Origin: Zeimonas sp044507525
GTDB lineage: Bacteria > Pseudomonadota > Gammaproteobacteria > Burkholderiales > Burkholderiaceae_E
Direction: 5' to 3'
NCBI GenBank assembly: GCA_044507525.1
Contig: JBIQJM010000002.1
Span: forward strand, 1 to 64,000
DNA: 64,000 bases
Below are positions 34,835 to 43,879 of the stretch, in pieces. Within the stretch, counting starts at the first letter, position 1. The number at the start of each line of letters is the position of its first letter. The translations under genes were made by a program, and so were the position numbers. The notes below the pieces were generated by a model, which was not told the origin of the DNA, did no database searches, and was given only the letters and a program-made list of their open reading frames with translations.

Positions 34835-35713
34835 ATGACAGCCGCCCTCGCCCGTCCGTTGACGTCGAGCGACCACTACGAGAACTTCCCGGTCGCGTCG
34901 ATCCTCGTCCCTGCGCACCTGCGTCCGGCGATCGCGGCGTTGTACCGCTTCGCGCGCCACGCCGACGACCTGGCCGACGAAGGCGATGCGGGGGCCGCCG
35001 AGCGTCTCGCCGCACTCGATGCGCTCGGCAGCGAACTGCGCGGCGAGCAGCCCGATTCGCCGGTCGTCGCGCAACTGCGCCCGCACTGGAGCGAACACGC
35101 GTTGCCCTACGAGCCCTTGCACGCGCTGCTGTCGGCCTTCGCGCAGGACGCGGCGGCGGCCGGCGGCGGACCCGAGGGCCGCGGCCTGCGCCACGCCGAC
35201 CGCGCGAGCCTGCTCGACTACTGCTCGCGATCCGCGAATCCGGTCGGCGAACTGGTGCTGCGGCTCTTCGGCGCCTGGAACGATCGCACGCGGGGCGGAT
35301 CGGACGCGATCTGCAGCGCGCTGCAACTGCTCAACTTCGTCCAGGACCTCGCGATCGACTGGCGGCGCGGCCGGCTGTACCTGCCGCTGGACGAACTGCA
35401 CGCCGCCGGACTCGACGAGGACGACGTCGCGCGTTCGGTCGCCGCCGGGCGCGTCGACGCCCGGCTCGCCGCGCTGCTCGCGCAACAGACCGAGCAGGCC
35501 TGCGCGCTGCTGCGCAGCGGCAGCGCGCTCGTGCGCCACGTCCCGTGGCGACTGGGCCTCGAGTTGCGTGCGATCGTCGGCGGCGGCCTTCGCATCGCCG
35601 AGCGCCTGCGCATCGGCGGCTACGATCCGGTGCACGCGCGCCCGACGCTCGGCTGGCGCGATGCCCCGGCACTCGCCCGGCTCGCGCTCTCCTCGCTTCC
35701 CGCCGCCCGATGA
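34835..35713 (+). CDS. hpnC: Hydroxysqualene synthase HpnC
   Basis: Squalene/phytoene-synthase-fold enzyme (292 residues). In the HpnCDE route, HpnD joins two farnesyl diphosphates to presqualene diphosphate, HpnC converts it to hydroxysqualene, and HpnE reduces this to squalene. The HpnC opening HYENFPVASILVPAHLRPAI, the first motif FARHADDLADEG in place of a DxxxD site, and LNFVQDLAIDWRRGRLYLP as the second are visible. The gene order hpnC-hpnD-hpnE with overlapping ends supports the assignment. Confidence 0.92.
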   Translation: MTAALARPLTSSDHYENFPVASILVPAHLRPAIAALYRFARHADDLADEGDAGAAERLAALDALGSELRGEQPDSPVVAQLRPHWSEHALPYEPLHALLSAFAQDAAAAGGGPEGRGLRHADRASLLDYCSRSANPVGELVLRLFGAWNDRTRGGSDAICSALQLLNFVQDLAIDWRRGRLYLPLDELHAAGLDEDDVARSVAAGRVDARLAALLAQQTEQACALLRSGSALVRHVPWRLGLELRAIVGGGLRIAERLRIGGYDPVHARPTLGWRDAPALARLALSSLPAAR

Positions 35714-36567
35714 CACCCGACGAATACTGCCGCGAGCGCACGACTCGCAGCGGATCGAGCTTCTCCTACAGCTTCCTCTTCCTTCCCGCCGACCGCCGGC
35801 GCGCGATCACCGCGCTCTACGCGTTCTGCCGCGAAGTCGACGACGTCGTCGACGAATCGACCGACGCCGGGCTCGCACGCACGCGGCTCGACTGGTGGCG
35901 CGCCGAGATCGATCGCCTGTACGAGGGTCGCCCGCAGCATCCGGTCACGCGCGCGCTCGCACCGCACCTCGGCGCCTACGCGCTCGAACGCGCGCGCCTG
36001 CTCGAGATCGTCGACGGCATGCAGATGGACCTCGAGCAGGACCGCTACCTCGATTTCGAGGGGCTGCGGCTGTACTGCCATCGCGTCGCCGGCGTCGTCG
36101 GAGTGCTGGCGGCGAACATCTTCGGCGCGCGACGCGAATCGACGTCGCGCTATGCGGAGGAACTCGGCCTCGCACTGCAGCTCACGAACATCATCCGCGA
36201 CGTCGGCGAGGACGCGCGCCGCAAGCGGATCTACCTGCCGATCGAGGACCTGCAGCGCTTCGGCGTGACTGCGCACGAGATCCTCGCGATCCGGCCGAGC
36301 GAACGTTTCGTCGAGCTGATGCGCTTCCAGGCGGCGCGTGCGCGCGAGAGCTATGCCCGCGCACTGGCACTGCTCGAGCGCGACGAGCGCCGCGCACAAC
36401 GGCCCGGGCTGATGATGGCGGCGATCTATTTCACGCTGCTCGACGAGATCGAGCGCGACGGCTTCCGCGTGCTCACGCACCGCACGTCGCTGACGCCGGT
36501 GCGCAAGATGTGGATCGCATGGCGGACGTGGACCTTCGGGGCGCCGGACTTCGCGGCGGCGCGTTGA
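35710..36567 (+). CDS. hpnD: Presqualene diphosphate synthase HpnD
   Basis: A 285-residue head-to-head prenyl synthase that condenses two farnesyl diphosphates to presqualene diphosphate. Both Asp-rich motifs are intact: FCREVDDVVDE (residues about 40-50) and NIIRDVGEDARRKRIYLP. The N-terminal SSFSYSFLFLPADRRRAI is a typical HpnD signature. ATGA overlap with hpnC. Confidence 0.94.
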   Translation: MTPDEYCRERTTRSGSSFSYSFLFLPADRRRAITALYAFCREVDDVVDESTDAGLARTRLDWWRAEIDRLYEGRPQHPVTRALAPHLGAYALERARLLEIVDGMQMDLEQDRYLDFEGLRLYCHRVAGVVGVLAANIFGARRESTSRYAEELGLALQLTNIIRDVGEDARRKRIYLPIEDLQRFGVTAHEILAIRPSERFVELMRFQAARARESYARALALLERDERRAQRPGLMMAAIYFTLLDEIERDGFRVLTHRTSLTPVRKMWIAWRTWTFGAPDFAAAR

Positions 36568-37904
36568 GCGCGCCCGACCTCGTCGTCGTCGGCGCCGGCT
36601 GGGCCGGGTTGTCGGCCGCGGTGCACGCGACGCTCGCCGGGCTGCGCGTGCGCGTTCTCGAGAGCGCTCCCTCCGGCGGCGGTCGCGCACGCGAGGCGCG
36701 GCTCGATTTCGGCGCCGGTGCGGTGGCGGTGGACGCCGGCCAGCACCTGCTGATGGGCGCGTATCGGGAGTGCCTGCGGCTCGCGTCGATCGTGCACGCC
36801 GACGGCGCGGCCGCGGCCTTCGAACGCGCGCCGCTCGCGCTGCGCGACACCGCGGGCCTGCGGCTCGAAGTGCGGCCGCGCCGCGCGCCCTGGCACCTGC
36901 TCGTCGCGCTGCTGGGCGCGCAAGGCCTGTCGGTGCGCGAACGATGGGCGATGCTGCGCCTCGTCGCCGCACTTCGCGCGCGCGGCTGGCGAACCCACGC
37001 CGGCGAGACGGTCGCCGCGCTGCTCGCCCGGCACCGACAGCCGGGCTCGCTCGTCGAAAGGCTGTGGACGCCGCTGTGCGTCGGCGCGATGAACACGCCG
37101 CCCGAAGCCGCCTGCGCGGCGGCCTTCGCTGCCGTGCTGCGCGATACGCTCGGCAGCGCCTGCGAGGCGAGCGACTTCGTGCTGCCCCGCACTACGCTCG
37201 ACGACGCGATCACGCGACCGGCGCTCGCCTGGCTGTCCGCGCACGGTGCCGAAGTATCGTTCGGTGCCACCGTGCGCTCGCTCGCTGCGGCCAACGGACA
37301 CTGGCGCGTCGACGCCGGCGCGTTCGCCGCCGTCGCGCCGCAGGTGATCGTCGCGACGCCGCCGTCCGGCGCCGCGCGCCTGCTCGAAGGGCTCGACGCG
37401 GGAGCCGGCGCACTCGCCCGCTTCGCCTACGAGCCGATCGTCACGGTGCACCTCGCCTGGCCGCGCGCGCTGCCGCTGCCGATGCCGCGCTGGATCCTGC
37501 TGCACGACGACGGCGAGCGCGCGTGGGGCCAGTGGCTCTTCGACCGCGGATGCATCGGCCCGCAGCGCATCGCCTGCGTCGTCGTCAGCGCCGGCTCGCG
37601 CCTCCAGGGCTGCACGCGCGAGTCGATCGGCGAAGCGATCGCGCAGCAGGTGGCGCGCCAGCTCGAGCTGCCGCTGCCGCATGCGCTGCGCACGGTGATC
37701 GAGAAGCGCGCGACGATCCGCTGCACGCCCGGACGGCCGCGCATCGCCGGCGATGCCTTCCGTGAAACGCTGCCCGGCGTGTGGCTCGCGGGCGACTGGG
37801 TCGACGACGAATATCCGGCGACGCTCGAGACCGCCGTGCGCAGCGGCCTGCGCGCGGCACGGTGGGCGGCGACGGCGACGCGCGGCAGCGGTCCCGCCGG
37901 CTAG
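36519..37904 (+). CDS. hpnE: Hydroxysqualene dehydroxylase HpnE
   Basis: FAD-dependent amine-oxidase-fold enzyme (461 residues) that reduces hydroxysqualene to squalene. The Rossmann motif VVVGAGWAGLSAAVHA is close to the N-terminus, and the C-terminal FAD signature WLAGDWVDDEYPATLETAVRSG is present. The ATG start gives a 49-base overlap with hpnD; a TTG at 36564, overlapping the hpnD stop as TTGA, is a good alternative and would place the FAD motif nearer the N-terminus. The stop TAG shares a CTAG palindrome with the convergent radA stop. Confidence 0.9.
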   Translation: MADVDLRGAGLRGGALSAPDLVVVGAGWAGLSAAVHATLAGLRVRVLESAPSGGGRAREARLDFGAGAVAVDAGQHLLMGAYRECLRLASIVHADGAAAAFERAPLALRDTAGLRLEVRPRRAPWHLLVALLGAQGLSVRERWAMLRLVAALRARGWRTHAGETVAALLARHRQPGSLVERLWTPLCVGAMNTPPEAACAAAFAAVLRDTLGSACEASDFVLPRTTLDDAITRPALAWLSAHGAEVSFGATVRSLAAANGHWRVDAGAFAAVAPQVIVATPPSGAARLLEGLDAGAGALARFAYEPIVTVHLAWPRALPLPMPRWILLHDDGERAWGQWLFDRGCIGPQRIACVVVSAGSRLQGCTRESIGEAIAQQVARQLELPLPHALRTVIEKRATIRCTPGRPRIAGDAFRETLPGVWLAGDWVDDEYPATLETAVRSGLRAARWAATATRGSGPAG

Positions 37905-39280
37905 GCGCTTCCGGCGCCGGCGGCCCATGCCGCCTCCAGCGCCTGGTCGATGCGATCGAGCGCGATCGCCTCGACGCCCTCGATCGGACGACGCGGCGCA
38001 TTGGCACGCGGCAGCAGCACGTGCGAGAAGCCGAGCTTGGCCGCTTCGCGCAGCCGTTCCTGGCCGCGCGGCGCCGGCCGGATCTCGCCGGCCAGGCCCA
38101 CCTCGCCGAACGCGGCGACGCCGCGCGGCAGTGCGCGGTTCTTCAGCGACGAGACGATGGCGAGCAGCACGGCGAGGTCGGCGGCCGGCTCCGAGATGCG
38201 CACGCCGCCGACCGCGTTGACGAAGACGTCCTGGTCGTAGCAGCCGATGCCGGCGTGCCGGTGCAGCACCGCAAGCAGCATCGCGAGCCGGTTGTGTTCG
38301 AGGCCCACCGACAGCCGCCGCGGGTTCGGCACGTGCGCGCTGTCGACGAGCGCCTGGATCTCGACCAGCAGCGGGCGCGTGCCCTCCTGCGTGACGTTGA
38401 CGCACGAACCCGGCACGCCGGTGGCGTGCGTCGACAGGAACAGCGCCGACGGATTCGACACGCCGCGCAGCCCGCGGTCGGTCATCGCGAACACGCCCAG
38501 TTCGTTGACCGCGCCGAAGCGGTTCTTGAACGCGCGCACCAGCCGGTACGACGAATGCGAGTCGCCCTCGAAATACAGCACGGTGTCGACCATGTGCTCG
38601 AGGACCCGCGGGCCTGCAAGCGTGCCCTCCTTCGTCACGTGGCCGATCATGACGACCGCCACGCCGAGCTGCTTCGACAGTCGCGTGAGCTGCGCCGCGC
38701 ATTCGCGCACCTGCGCGACCGACCCCGGCACCGACTGGAGCTGCGACGAGTACAGCGTCTGGATCGAGTCGACGACGACGACCGCCGGTTTGCGCGTCTC
38801 GATCGCAGCGACGATGCGCTCGAGCTCGATCTCGGCCATCAGCGGCAGGCGCGCCGCCTCGGCGCCCATCCGGTGCGCGCGCAGCGCGACCTGCGACACC
38901 GATTCCTCGCCGCTCACGTAGAGCACCTCGCGCGTCGCGCACAGCGCGGCCAGCGTCTGCAGCAGCAGCGTCGACTTGCCGATTCCCGGATCGCCGCCGA
39001 TCAGGACGACCGATCCCTCGACGATGCCGCCGCCCAGCACGCGGTCGAATTCGTCGATGCCGGTCGGGATGCGCGCGATCGAGACGACCGGAACCTCGTC
39101 GAGCGTGACGATCGCCTGCCCGGGCGCGAGCGGCTGGAAGCGGTTCGCCGCCGCGCGCGTTTCCTCCACCGTCTCGACGAGCGTGTTCCACGCATCGCAG
39201 TGCGGACATTGGCCCTGCCACTTCGGGCTCGCGCCGCCGCATTCGCTGCAGACGTGCCTCGTTCGCACGCGCGCCATCAT
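37901..39280 (-). CDS. radA: DNA repair protein RadA
   Basis: RecA-like recombination branch-migration ATPase (459 residues). It has the N-terminal zinc finger Cys11-x2-Cys14, Cys25-x2-Cys28, a Walker A GGDPGIGKST, the RadA-specific KNRFG motif (AFKNRFGAVNE), and a C-terminal Lon-protease-like domain without a catalytic serine. The ATG overlaps the alr stop as ATGA, so translation is probably coupled to alr. Confidence 0.96.
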   Translation of the reverse strand: MMARVRTRHVCSECGGASPKWQGQCPHCDAWNTLVETVEETRAAANRFQPLAPGQAIVTLDEVPVVSIARIPTGIDEFDRVLGGGIVEGSVVLIGGDPGIGKSTLLLQTLAALCATREVLYVSGEESVSQVALRAHRMGAEAARLPLMAEIELERIVAAIETRKPAVVVVDSIQTLYSSQLQSVPGSVAQVRECAAQLTRLSKQLGVAVVMIGHVTKEGTLAGPRVLEHMVDTVLYFEGDSHSSYRLVRAFKNRFGAVNELGVFAMTDRGLRGVSNPSALFLSTHATGVPGSCVNVTQEGTRPLLVEIQALVDSAHVPNPRRLSVGLEHNRLAMLLAVLHRHAGIGCYDQDVFVNAVGGVRISEPAADLAVLLAIVSSLKNRALPRGVAAFGEVGLAGEIRPAPRGQERLREAAKLGFSHVLLPRANAPRRPIEGVEAIALDRIDQALEAAWAAGAGSA

Positions 39281-40353
39281 CGCGCGCCCTCGGTGCGCAC
39301 CGGCACGCGGGGCGCCAGTGCGCACATCAGCTCGTAGCCGATCGTGCCGGCGGCGCGCGCCACCTCGTCGATCGCGATCGACTCGCCCCACAGCTCGACG
39401 CGCGCGCCGACGCCCGCCCCCGGGATCGGGGAGAGGTCGACCGTCAGCATGTCCATCGCGACGCGTCCGACCGTGCGCGTGCGCACGCCGTCGACCGCGA
39501 TCGGCGTTCCGGTCGGCGCGTGGCGGGGATAGCCGTCGGCGTATCCGCAGGCGGCGATGCCGATGCGCATCGGGCGCTCGGCGCGGAAGGTCGATCCGTA
39601 GCCGACCGCGTCGCCGGGTGCGAGCGACTGCACCGCGATCAACGTCGACTCCAGCGTCATCGCGGCCCGCAGCCCGAACGAGCGTGCATCGCGGTCGTCG
39701 AAGGGCGAGGCGCCGTAGAGCAGGATGCCCGGACGGATCGCCGTGCCGTGCGCGGCGGGCAGCGACAGCACGGCGGCGGAATTCGCCAGCGAACGCGGCG
39801 CGTCGATCCCCTGCGCCGCACGCTCGAATGCGCGCAGCGCCTCGTCGGCGCCGCCGTCGCGGTCGGCGTCGGCAAAATGCGTCATCAGCGCGACCGAGCG
39901 AACGGCGGGCAGGCCCCGCGCGCGCTCGAAGGCGAAGCGCAGCGCCGCAGGCTCGAAACCGAGACGATTCATCCCGCTGTTCAGCTTGACGTGGACGTCG
40001 ACGCCGGCCCCGGCGGGCAGGCGCGCGATCCAGTCGAGCTGGCGTGCCTCGTGCACGACGAGCGACAGCCGCTGCGCGGCCGCCTGCGCGACGTCGGCCG
40101 GATCGAAGGCGCCCTCGAGCATCAGGATCGGACCGCTCCAGCCGAGCTCGCGAAGCCGCGCGGCGCGGTCGAACTCGACGAGCGCGAGGCCGTCGGCGTC
40201 GCCCAGGCCGGCCAGCGCACGCTGCAGCCCGTGGCCGTAGCCGTCGGCCTTGACCACCGCCCAGACGAAGCGGCCGGGCGCGTGCGCGCGCGCAACCGCG
40301 AGGTTGTGGCGCAACGCATCGATCGAGACGGTGGCGAGAATCGGGCGCGGCAT
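39277..40353 (-). CDS. alr: Alanine racemase
   Basis: PLP enzyme of 358 residues making D-alanine for peptidoglycan. The PLP lysine is Lys35 in VWAVVKADGYGHG, and the second catalytic Tyr lies in CGYADGYPRHAP; RPGILLYGASPFDD is also characteristic. The ATG was chosen to give RPILATVSIDALRHNL near the N-terminus; the open frame continues upstream without homology. A -10-like TATAGT lies 24 bases before the start. Paired with radA by overlap, as in other betaproteobacteria. Confidence 0.95.
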   Translation of the reverse strand: MPRPILATVSIDALRHNLAVARAHAPGRFVWAVVKADGYGHGLQRALAGLGDADGLALVEFDRAARLRELGWSGPILMLEGAFDPADVAQAAAQRLSLVVHEARQLDWIARLPAGAGVDVHVKLNSGMNRLGFEPAALRFAFERARGLPAVRSVALMTHFADADRDGGADEALRAFERAAQGIDAPRSLANSAAVLSLPAAHGTAIRPGILLYGASPFDDRDARSFGLRAAMTLESTLIAVQSLAPGDAVGYGSTFRAERPMRIGIAACGYADGYPRHAPTGTPIAVDGVRTRTVGRVAMDMLTVDLSPIPGAGVGARVELWGESIAIDEVARAAGTIGYELMCALAPRVPVRTEGAR

Positions 40354-40377
40354 CGACAGCGGGAGAGGCAGGCGGGC

Positions 40378-40407
40378 ACTATAACGCGCGGACGATCGTG
40401 GTATAAC
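40378..40407. promoter_or_regulatory. Divergent -10 elements of alr and lplT
   Basis: TATAGT (minus strand, 40378-40383) faces alr and predicts a short leader of about 18 bases; TATAAC (plus strand, 40402-40407) faces lplT and predicts a leader of about 100 bases. The two -10 boxes are 18 bases apart, so the polymerases would compete. The remaining 107 bases before lplT show no clear element. Confidence 0.4.
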
Positions 40408-40514
40408 CCGACCCGCGCTTTGCAAAGGCATTCCCGACCTGCCCCTCGCGCTGGGTCCGGTCGGCCGCCCGCTTCGCCACCGCGCGGCGATCCAATCTCG
40501 AACCATTCTGGGCG

Positions 40515-41777
40515 ATGAAGCGCGGGTTCTACACGATCATGGCGGCGCAGTTCTTCTCGTCGCTCGCCGACAACGCACTGCTGATCGCTGCCATCGCGCT
40601 GCTCATCGAGATGCACGCGCCGGAGTGGATGAAGCCGCTCCTGAAGCTGTTCTTCACGGTGTCGTACGTGATGCTCGCGCCCTTCGTCGGCGCCTTCTCC
40701 GATTCGATGCCGAAAGGGCGGGTGATGTTCGTCACCAACCTGGTGAAGATCGTCGGCTGCCTGCTGATGTTCTTCACCGTGCACCCGCTCCTGGCCTACG
40801 CCGTCGTCGGCTTCGGCGCGGCGGCGTATTCGCCGGCGAAGTACGGCATCCTCACCGAACTGCTGCCGCCGGAGAAGCTGGTCGCGGCGAACGGGTGGAT
40901 CGAAGGCACGACGGTGGCGTCGATCATCCTCGGCGCCGTGCTCGGCGGCGCGCTGATCAGCGCGCCGGTCGCCTCGAAGATGCTGGCGATCGACGTACCG
41001 TGGATCGATACGGGGATCGACACGCCGGCCGAAGCGGCGATCCTGACGATCGTGTTGGTCTACGCGCTGGCCGCGCTCATCAACCTGCGCATTCCGGACA
41101 CCGGTGCACGCTACCCGCAGCAGTCGCGCAACCCGTGGCGAGTGATGCGCGACTTCGTCGAATGCAACAAGATCCTGTGGCGCGACAAGCTCGGGCAGAT
41201 CTCGCTGTCGGTGACGACGCTGTTCTGGGGTGCCGGGGCGACGCTGCAGTTCATCGTGCTCGACTGGGCGCGCTACGCGCTCGACATGCCGCTCAGCCGC
41301 GCCGCCGTCCTGCAGGGCATCGTCGCGCTGGGCATCGCGGCCGGCGCGGTGCTCGCCGCGCGCGTCGTCCGGCTGCGCGACTCGCTGCGCGTGCTGCCGG
41401 TCGGCGTCGCCATGGGCATCGTGGTGCCGTGCATGACGCTCGTCGGCACGCAGGCGGCGGCCTTTCCGCTGCTGGTGCTGATCGGCGCGCTGGCCGGCTT
41501 CTTCGTCGTGCCGATGAATGCACTGCTGCAGCACCGCGGCCACGTGCTGATGAGCGCCGGGCATTCGATCGCGGTGCAGAACTTCAACGAGAACCTGAAC
41601 ATCCTGCTGATGCTCGGGCTGTACTCGCTGCTCGTACGGCTCGAGCTCGGCGTGAACCTCGTGATCGTCATGTTCGGCGCCTTCGTCGCCCTGGCGATGG
41701 TGCTCGTCATCCGCCGCCACCGCGCCAACCAGCGGGTCTTCGATTCGGTCGCGCTGATCGGCCAGAGCAAGCACTGA
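40515..41777 (+). CDS. lplT: Lysophospholipid transporter LplT
   Basis: Inner-membrane major-facilitator protein (420 residues, about 12 hydrophobic segments) that flips lysophospholipids inward for re-acylation. The start MKRGFYTIMAAQFFSSLADNAL and the FSDSMPKGRVMFVTN and AYSPAKYGILTELLPPEKLVAANG stretches are strongly typical of LplT. In E. coli its partner is the acyltransferase Aas, which is not next to it here. It is divergent from alr and convergent with the UDG-fold gene. Confidence 0.92.
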   Translation: MKRGFYTIMAAQFFSSLADNALLIAAIALLIEMHAPEWMKPLLKLFFTVSYVMLAPFVGAFSDSMPKGRVMFVTNLVKIVGCLLMFFTVHPLLAYAVVGFGAAAYSPAKYGILTELLPPEKLVAANGWIEGTTVASIILGAVLGGALISAPVASKMLAIDVPWIDTGIDTPAEAAILTIVLVYALAALINLRIPDTGARYPQQSRNPWRVMRDFVECNKILWRDKLGQISLSVTTLFWGAGATLQFIVLDWARYALDMPLSRAAVLQGIVALGIAAGAVLAARVVRLRDSLRVLPVGVAMGIVVPCMTLVGTQAAAFPLLVLIGALAGFFVVPMNALLQHRGHVLMSAGHSIAVQNFNENLNILLMLGLYSLLVRLELGVNLVIVMFGAFVALAMVLVIRRHRANQRVFDSVALIGQSKH

Positions 41778-41866
41778 GCGGCGCGGGCGAGGCGCCGCCC
41801 GGCCGGGGCGAGCACCGGCGGTGCGTGCCGCGTAGTGCGCCTGGCCGCGTCTTCGACGCCCTGCGG

Positions 41867-42466
41867 CTATTCGCGCGCAGCGCCGCCGGCGCCGGCCACC
41901 TCGCGCGCCAGGCACAGGTCGGCCCACGCGGCTGCCTTTTCCTGCGGCGCGGCGAGCAACTGCGACGGGTGCCAGCTGACGACCACCCGAACGCGGCTCG
42001 ATCCCGCGACCGCTTCGTGCACGCGTCCGCGCAGCGCGGCCGGCGGCGCGTCGGTGCGCAGCAGGGCCTGTGCCGCACCGGCGCCGAAGGCGACGACGAC
42101 GCGCGGCGCGATCGCGGCCACGCGCTCGGCGAGCGCATCGTCGTCGTCCGCCGGCGGCCCGCCCGCGGGCGAGCCGTGCCGCGCGTCGGACGGAAGGTGG
42201 ACGGCATCGGCGCAACGCAGGCCCAGCGCGACGAACATGCGTTCGAGCAGGCGCATCCGGTCGCTCGACCCTGCCCCGGCGTCGCCCGCCGCGTCGGCGT
42301 CGTCGATTTCGCCGACGAAGAGCCAATCGCCGGCCTCGTCCGGCAGCAGGAAGAAGCTGCGGGTTCCGCCGTCGCTCGAGGCGGCGGCCTGCGCCGAGCC
42401 CGTGCGCCGATGCCACAACGGGCCGATCCCGAGCGCGCGGAAGGCGCGTCGCTGCGACTCGTTCAC
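41867..42466 (-). CDS. UDG-fold protein beside rimI (HolD-position protein)
   Basis: A 199-residue protein whose ends resemble family-4 uracil-DNA glycosylases: RALGIGPLWHRR at the N-terminus, WLFVGEIDD, a mid-section VVVAFGAGAAQALLR, and a C-terminal VVVSWHPSQLL like the family His motif. However, there is no Fe-S cysteine cluster (only two scattered Cys), and the GEAPG motif reads GEIDD. It may be inactive as a glycosylase. The GTG start overlaps the rimI stop (GTGA). In E. coli the gene paired with rimI is holD (DNA polymerase III psi subunit), so a replisome role is possible but unproven. Confidence 0.6.
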   Translation of the reverse strand: MNESQRRAFRALGIGPLWHRRTGSAQAAASSDGGTRSFFLLPDEAGDWLFVGEIDDADAAGDAGAGSSDRMRLLERMFVALGLRCADAVHLPSDARHGSPAGGPPADDDDALAERVAAIAPRVVVAFGAGAAQALLRTDAPPAALRGRVHEAVAGSSRVRVVVSWHPSQLLAAPQEKAAAWADLCLAREVAGAGGAARE

Positions 42467-42918
42467 GGCTCGATCCTGCGGAACAGCACGTGCGCGTCCT
42501 CGCGGCCGTTCTCGGCGGGGTAATAGCCGCGCCGCACGCCGATCGATTCGAAGCCGCTCGAGCGGTACAGCGCGAGCGCGGGCGCGTTCGACGGCCGCAC
42601 CTCGAGCAGCATGCCGCGCGCGCCGCGCGCCGCCGCATCGCGCAGTAGCCAGTGCAGCATCTCGCGCCCGTAGCCCCTGCCCTGCATCGCTGCGGCGACG
42701 CTGAGGTTGAGCAGATGCACTTCGTCGGGCAGCCACATCACGACCGCGTAGCCGATCAGCTCCGGCGCCTCCTCGACCTCGATCTCGAGGACCCAGGCGT
42801 CGTGGCCGGCGAGCAGCGAGTCGGCGAAATTGCCGCGGCTCCACGGAAAGGGATAGATCGACCGCTCGATCGCGGCGACCGCGTCCAGATCGCGACGACG
42901 CATCGGGCGCACGCGCAT
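42463..42918 (-). CDS. rimI: Ribosomal protein S18-alanine N-acetyltransferase
   Basis: GNAT acetyltransferase (151 residues) acting on the N-terminal Ala of ribosomal protein S18. Motifs are the N-terminal MRRRDLDAVAAIERSIYPFPWS, the acetyl-CoA loop VAAAMQGRGYGREMLHWLL, and LEVRPSNAPALALYRSSGFE followed by YYP. Four-base overlaps with tsaB upstream and the UDG-fold gene downstream indicate an operon. tsaB-rimI linkage is common. Confidence 0.94.
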   Translation of the reverse strand: MRVRPMRRRDLDAVAAIERSIYPFPWSRGNFADSLLAGHDAWVLEIEVEEAPELIGYAVVMWLPDEVHLLNLSVAAAMQGRGYGREMLHWLLRDAAARGARGMLLEVRPSNAPALALYRSSGFESIGVRRGYYPAENGREDAHVLFRRIEP

Positions 42919-43817
42919 CACTCGCGGGTGGCGGCGTCGGATCGCCGGCGGGCCGCCCGCTGCTCGTCGCGGTCGAGCGCGACCTTGTCGCGCAGGTAGC
43001 GCGGCGCAGCAGCGGCGGCGGCGATCGCGAGCCCCTGGTGCCAGTCGGCGCAACCGAGCTCGGCGAGCGCATCGGCACGCACGTAGGCGTCGTCGGCCAC
43101 CGGAGCGGCAGGCAGGCCGGTGCCGAAGCGGGCGTCCCAGGCGAGCGCGGTCGGTGCGTGCACCCAGGCGTCGCCGGCACGAACCAGCGTGCCCGCATCG
43201 GCCAGCGGCCGGTGCGTGCGCAGCCAGTCGTCGATCTCGTCGACGAAGCGTTCGCGCGAAACGATGCGCGGCGCCTCGAGCGTCTGCAGGCGCGCGGCGC
43301 TCGCGATGCCGCTCGCCTCGTCGGGCACCGCGCCGACGCGATACAGCGCGACGTAGAGCTCGTCCATTCGCGCGTCGTTGGCGGCCAGCACCGTGGCCTC
43401 GTTCGCGCCGAAGCGCACGCGCTGCCAGGCGAGCGCACGCAGCGAGTCGACCGGGACCAGCGGGATCCCGAGGGCGAAACCGAGCCCCTGCGCCACCGAA
43501 CAGGCCACGCGCAGCCCGGTGAACGATCCGGGCCCGGCGTCGAAGACGATCGCGTCGAGCGCCGCCAGTTCGATGCTCGCGCCTCGACACAGCTCGTCGA
43601 TCATCGCCAGCACGTTCATCGACTGCTGCGCGCCGAGCGGCTCCGAGACGCAGTCGCTCTCGTCGTCGCCGAGTCCGTGCCGATACAGCGCCACCGAGCA
43701 CCAGGTGCCGGAGGTCGACAGCGCGAGTACGCGCACCGGCCTCGCCTGCGCGGCAGCGGATCCGTCCTCGGGTTGTCGCGACCGCTCGCGTGCGTCGGCT
43801 TCGTGCTTCGGGTTCAC
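42918..43817 (-). CDS. tsaB: tRNA threonylcarbamoyladenosine biosynthesis protein TsaB
   Basis: ASKHA-fold partner of TsaD in making t6A37 of tRNA (299 residues). VLALSTSGTWCSVALY and DAGPGSFTGLRVACSVAQGLGFAL are the TsaB signatures. The GTG start used here gives about 28 extra residues before RVLALSTS; a GTG just before that motif (codon 28) would give a more usual length. First gene of the tsaB-rimI-UDG-fold run. Confidence 0.93.
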   Translation of the reverse strand: MNPKHEADARERSRQPEDGSAAAQARPVRVLALSTSGTWCSVALYRHGLGDDESDCVSEPLGAQQSMNVLAMIDELCRGASIELAALDAIVFDAGPGSFTGLRVACSVAQGLGFALGIPLVPVDSLRALAWQRVRFGANEATVLAANDARMDELYVALYRVGAVPDEASGIASAARLQTLEAPRIVSRERFVDEIDDWLRTHRPLADAGTLVRAGDAWVHAPTALAWDARFGTGLPAAPVADDAYVRADALAELGCADWHQGLAIAAAAAAPRYLRDKVALDRDEQRAARRRSDAATRE

Positions 43818-43879
43818 GCGCCGATTCTAGCCGCGCCGCCTGCCATCCTGTTCGGTGCCGAGGATCTGCGCGCGACGCT

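Noticed and set aside
41779..41799. Inverted repeat GCGGCGC-N7-GCGCCGC between lplT and the UDG-fold gene
   Set aside because: No T-tract on either strand; short GC stems are expected by chance in such GC-rich sequence. It might still aid termination but cannot be called.
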